In this document: in pieces, positions 61,689-64,000 of the stretch
Layout of the letters: each line of letters begins with the position of its first letter
Position numbering within the stretch: the first letter of the stretch is position 1
From: Bryoerythrophyllum caledonicum
Lineage: Eukaryota > Streptophyta > Bryopsida > Pottiales > Pottiaceae
Direction of reading: 5' to 3'
DNA: 64,000 bases
Assembly: GCA_963971425.1 (NCBI GenBank)
Contig: OZ020515.1
Span: forward strand, 13,966,291 to 14,030,290
Translations under genes and position numbers: made by a program
Notes under the pieces: model-generated
Told to the model about the DNA's origin: nothing
Databases searched by the model: none
Seen by the model: only the letters and a program-made list of their open reading frames with translations

Positions 61689-64000
61689 TCAATCCACGTT
61701 TGATGGGTCGTTCGAGGGTGGGACGGAGAGCGCCGGGCCGCCACTGTTGATGTCTTGCATCACTGACAAGGCATTCAACATTAGTAGTTCCACCTTCTTG
61801 AGTTTGGTTTGTACCTCCTCCGTGCGTGTGTCGGTATACTCCCTAGTCTCCCGAATGATGTCTTCTTTGAAAGAAGAGAGCTCCAAGCGAAGTTGCTTGT
61901 GGCTTTCTTCCATGATTGCAGTCACTTCCTCCCGTAGAGTGCTGGTGTTGTTGGGGGTGTTCGTCATGGAGGCCACGGTGTTGACTAGCGCCGTGTTAAT
62001 ATCATTGAACCCCCATTTTGTTACCAAGGTGTCAGATGGCGGGTTATTACCTTCCAAGCTTCGACAATGTGGTCTAACCTCCACTTGATGCAGTCCAATG
62101 TTAAAAGTCTTGTTAAGGTGTTGCCGATACACAATAGGGTTGAGAACTTCGACATTGGTGGAACCATTGTGCTTGCCATCTTCTTTTCTGTGAAACCATA
62201 CGTTGACAACATTCTTGGCCTCCAAAGCATGAGTGATGGCAGCCGTGGTATCATCCACGCTCATGAGGATGGGTAGCTGGGAGAGGGTGAGTGTTAAGGC
62301 ATCCCTCTTGGCTCTGTCACTGGTGTTAAAAACACTAGAGCTACTAACCTTGGCAGGGAGGATCTCTTGGAAAGTCGTGATTTGATGGCGCTCCAACTTC
62401 TTCGCTTGTGTGGGGGTAGGTGCAACAATCCAAGCATGGGAGTCTCCTGACTCCTTCTGCACGTCTGTCACCTCGAATTCAAGGTTTCTATCGAAACCAT
62501 TCTTCACTACATCATAAAATAGTGCTCGTGCGGTGATGCCCTTGAGGTTGTTGCTTTTGATGCGGACCGAAAGGCCCTGGCGAGCCACCGCGTGCCATGT
62601 TTTGCACACCTTCCCCAAGGTCACTGGGCCTAATGGGTCAAGAGGCAAAACGAAGTAACGGGTGCCGCGAAGGAGGGCGATAGCATCAGTCTTAGGGTGG
62701 AGTAAGTGCAACTTGATAATACCTGAAAACACACCCTTCTACCCCTCTTTTTTGACCCCTTTGCAAAGGATTGCGAGGGGGTCAATGAGATTAGTACCCA
62801 ATGCTATGTCCATATGTCTAAGTCTAGCCCTAGAGAGTTTTTTAATGTCATCGTGGAATAGAGGTTGACTAGGCAACTCAAAATGTATAGCGATGTGGAA
62901 ATCGTTAGATAATCCAGTCTCAATGTTAGTAGGAATGTCAAAGGATAATTGTGTGATGTTGAAGTGTTGACCTTCAACACCGTCATTTCTCACCTTGGGG
63001 TAGAGTAACTGTGGGATCCTGGGGAAAGCTATTGTGGCCTCCAAAGCTTCCTCAGCTTCACTCTTGGGCACACCTCTTGTGATCATATCTGTGATACTCT
63101 CTCCTTTCTGCAAGACGGTTTGCCCTACATCTTGTGCGAGCTTCTCCATGGTGGAGAAACCAAGCCAGAAGTGGAATATAGATATAGCAGGTGAAGATAC
63201 ATGGTCTGTGGTTTGGGAATTACCTCTTGGTTTTTTGTGGGGGTTATGTGCCTTGGCAGAAGTGGAGGCTGAGGTCCTGTCTGGGATGGTTTGCCTGTGG
63301 TTGCTTCTCGGGGTTTCGATGTCCATTGCCTCTTCCTCTACTCGAGTCTCTTATTGCAGTTGCATTGTTTCTTGTGCAAGTAGCGTCCTAGGTCGAGAGA
63401 GAGATTGAGTGGGGCTGACCGGGGAGGCGGGGGATGTGTCATGGGCGAGTCGCATCATGCTTCCGCCTTGGCTTTGGCTGTTGGCGGGCTCCGATATTGG
63501 GGTTTGGACGGGTGCTGTCGATGCCTTCTTTAGTCTCGGCGATGTGCGGGTTATCGGTGCTGATGTCTGGCGTCTGCTTTTCTGACCGTTGGCTCTTGCG
63601 GATGCTGTAGGGACGCGGTTGCTGGCTTTCGTGTTGGCGTCGAGGCTAACTGCGAGTTGTTGACGTTCTTCCAGTATCGGCTCCTCTTGGTCTTCGTCAC
63701 TCTCTGCTACTGCTGGTATGTAGGTCCGTTTTCTCCTGCCGATGCGCTTCTTCGGGTGATCTACTTCTGCGCCTCTTTTCTCCTGTGTTCTCGGTCTCAA
63801 GGCTAAGGTTGGCAGCACGTCGTTGGGGTCTCCGGGGATTTTGGTTCTCCTTGCTGTTGGCTGCGGGGCTACGGCAGTGCTGCGATTGCTGTTGGTGTTA
63901 GGTACATTTGCTGGAGCTCCTACTTGGCTGTCTTGGGTCTGTTCGTCTGTTGACGATTTGATGATGATTCTGCGTTTGTGTGATTGTTGTCGTGCTTGCT
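61689..64000 (-). pseudogene. Retrotransposon ORF1, copy 2 (partial at window edge)
   Basis: The frame is open from the window edge (basic, Ser/Pro/Arg-rich N-terminus with KRRIIIK and KKRIGRRKR). It is interrupted by TAA at 63351-63353 and TAG at 62739-62741, and ends PSNDPSNVD*. The core matches copy 1: FHFWLGFSTMEKLAQDVGQ, DMITRGVPKSEAEEA, FPRIPQLLYP, GIIKLHLLHPKTDAIALLRG, GKVCKTWHAVARQGLSVRIK, SHAWIVAPTPTQAKKLERHQ. Where copy 1 has GKRGVWAG this copy has G*KGVFSG, so the TAG probably replaced a Lys codon. The last 90 residues are helical (EESHKQLRLELSSFKEDIIR). Confidence 0.7.

Larger units (their letters stand above)
51061..64000 (-). mobile_element. Giant non-LTR retrotransposon, copy 2 (runs off right edge)
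   Basis: Same order of domains as copy 1 but with a longer ORF1-ORF2 region containing a duplicated, decayed 2A head and an insertion of ~120-bp repeats. The 3' end is at about 51061 (plus CCCTCTCTCGAGGGTAGACA). ORF1 is still open at the window edge, so the element exceeds 12.9 kb here. Protein-level similarity with copy 1 is high through RT, RNase H and the terminal domain, but many substitutions separate them, so they are not recent twins. Confidence 0.85.

Noticed and set aside
36191..64000. LTR retrotransposon or endogenous virus
   Set aside because: No long terminal repeats, protease or integrase were found. RT motifs, APE endonuclease and domain order are of the non-LTR type.

Overview
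The window looks like nuclear DNA of a plant-lineage eukaryote, probably a streptophyte with a large transposon-rich genome (charophyte alga, bryophyte, lycophyte or fern; the sequence does not settle which). The evidence is a degenerate TTTAGGG-type telomere-like tract at 6871-6988, GT-AG introns, fragments of recognisable plant-type genes (a ubiquitin E2 variant, a prolidase, a plant membrane protein, a double DLN/EAR-motif protein, a trihelix-like domain) and many mobile elements. No rRNA, tRNA, CRISPR array, LTR pair or organellar block was recognised.

Layout. 1-2.8 kb: repeats and a decayed membrane-protein gene. 2.8-5.5 kb (minus): an intact DUF7869-type transposase-like gene, preceded by a nine-unit array of a palindrome with core TTTAGCTCGAGTCGAGCTAAA-like arms. 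6-13.8 kb: mostly AT-rich, with a truncated UEV gene and a DLN-motif exon. 13.9-15.4 kb: a foldback structure with two 757-bp arms. 15.4-23.4 kb (plus): a multi-exon gene whose exons join in phase and encode a ParB-like domain, a DNA-methyltransferase-like domain, an acidic/coiled-coil linker and an FCP1/HAD phosphatase domain. It is broken by two in-frame TAGs and one frameshift, and its introns carry the same palindrome family. 23.6-24.5 kb: a second small spliced gene. 26.8-28.8 kb: a piggyBac transposase with one in-frame TGA. 32.0-35.5 kb: a spliced transposase-like gene followed by a captured, internally deleted prolidase fragment.

36.2-64 kb is dominated by two diverged minus-strand copies of a very large non-LTR retrotransposon (about 10 kb, and at least 12.9 kb running off the right edge). 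Reading 5' to 3', each has ORF1, then a T/N-rich ORF2 head ending in a 2A-like motif (GGDIETNPGP), an APE-type endonuclease, reverse transcriptase (YADD), a chromodomain-like segment, a PCIF1-like methyltransferase relic, RNase H, a Cys/His motif, an in-frame TGA shared by both copies, and a PD-(D/E)XK-like terminal domain. Between the copies lie minisatellites, a trihelix-like pseudogene and a Tc1/mariner fragment.

The most unusual items are this retrotransposon architecture (with the 2A motif and the shared TGA), the ParB/methyltransferase/HAD gene, and the palindrome family whose arms appear to co-vary.
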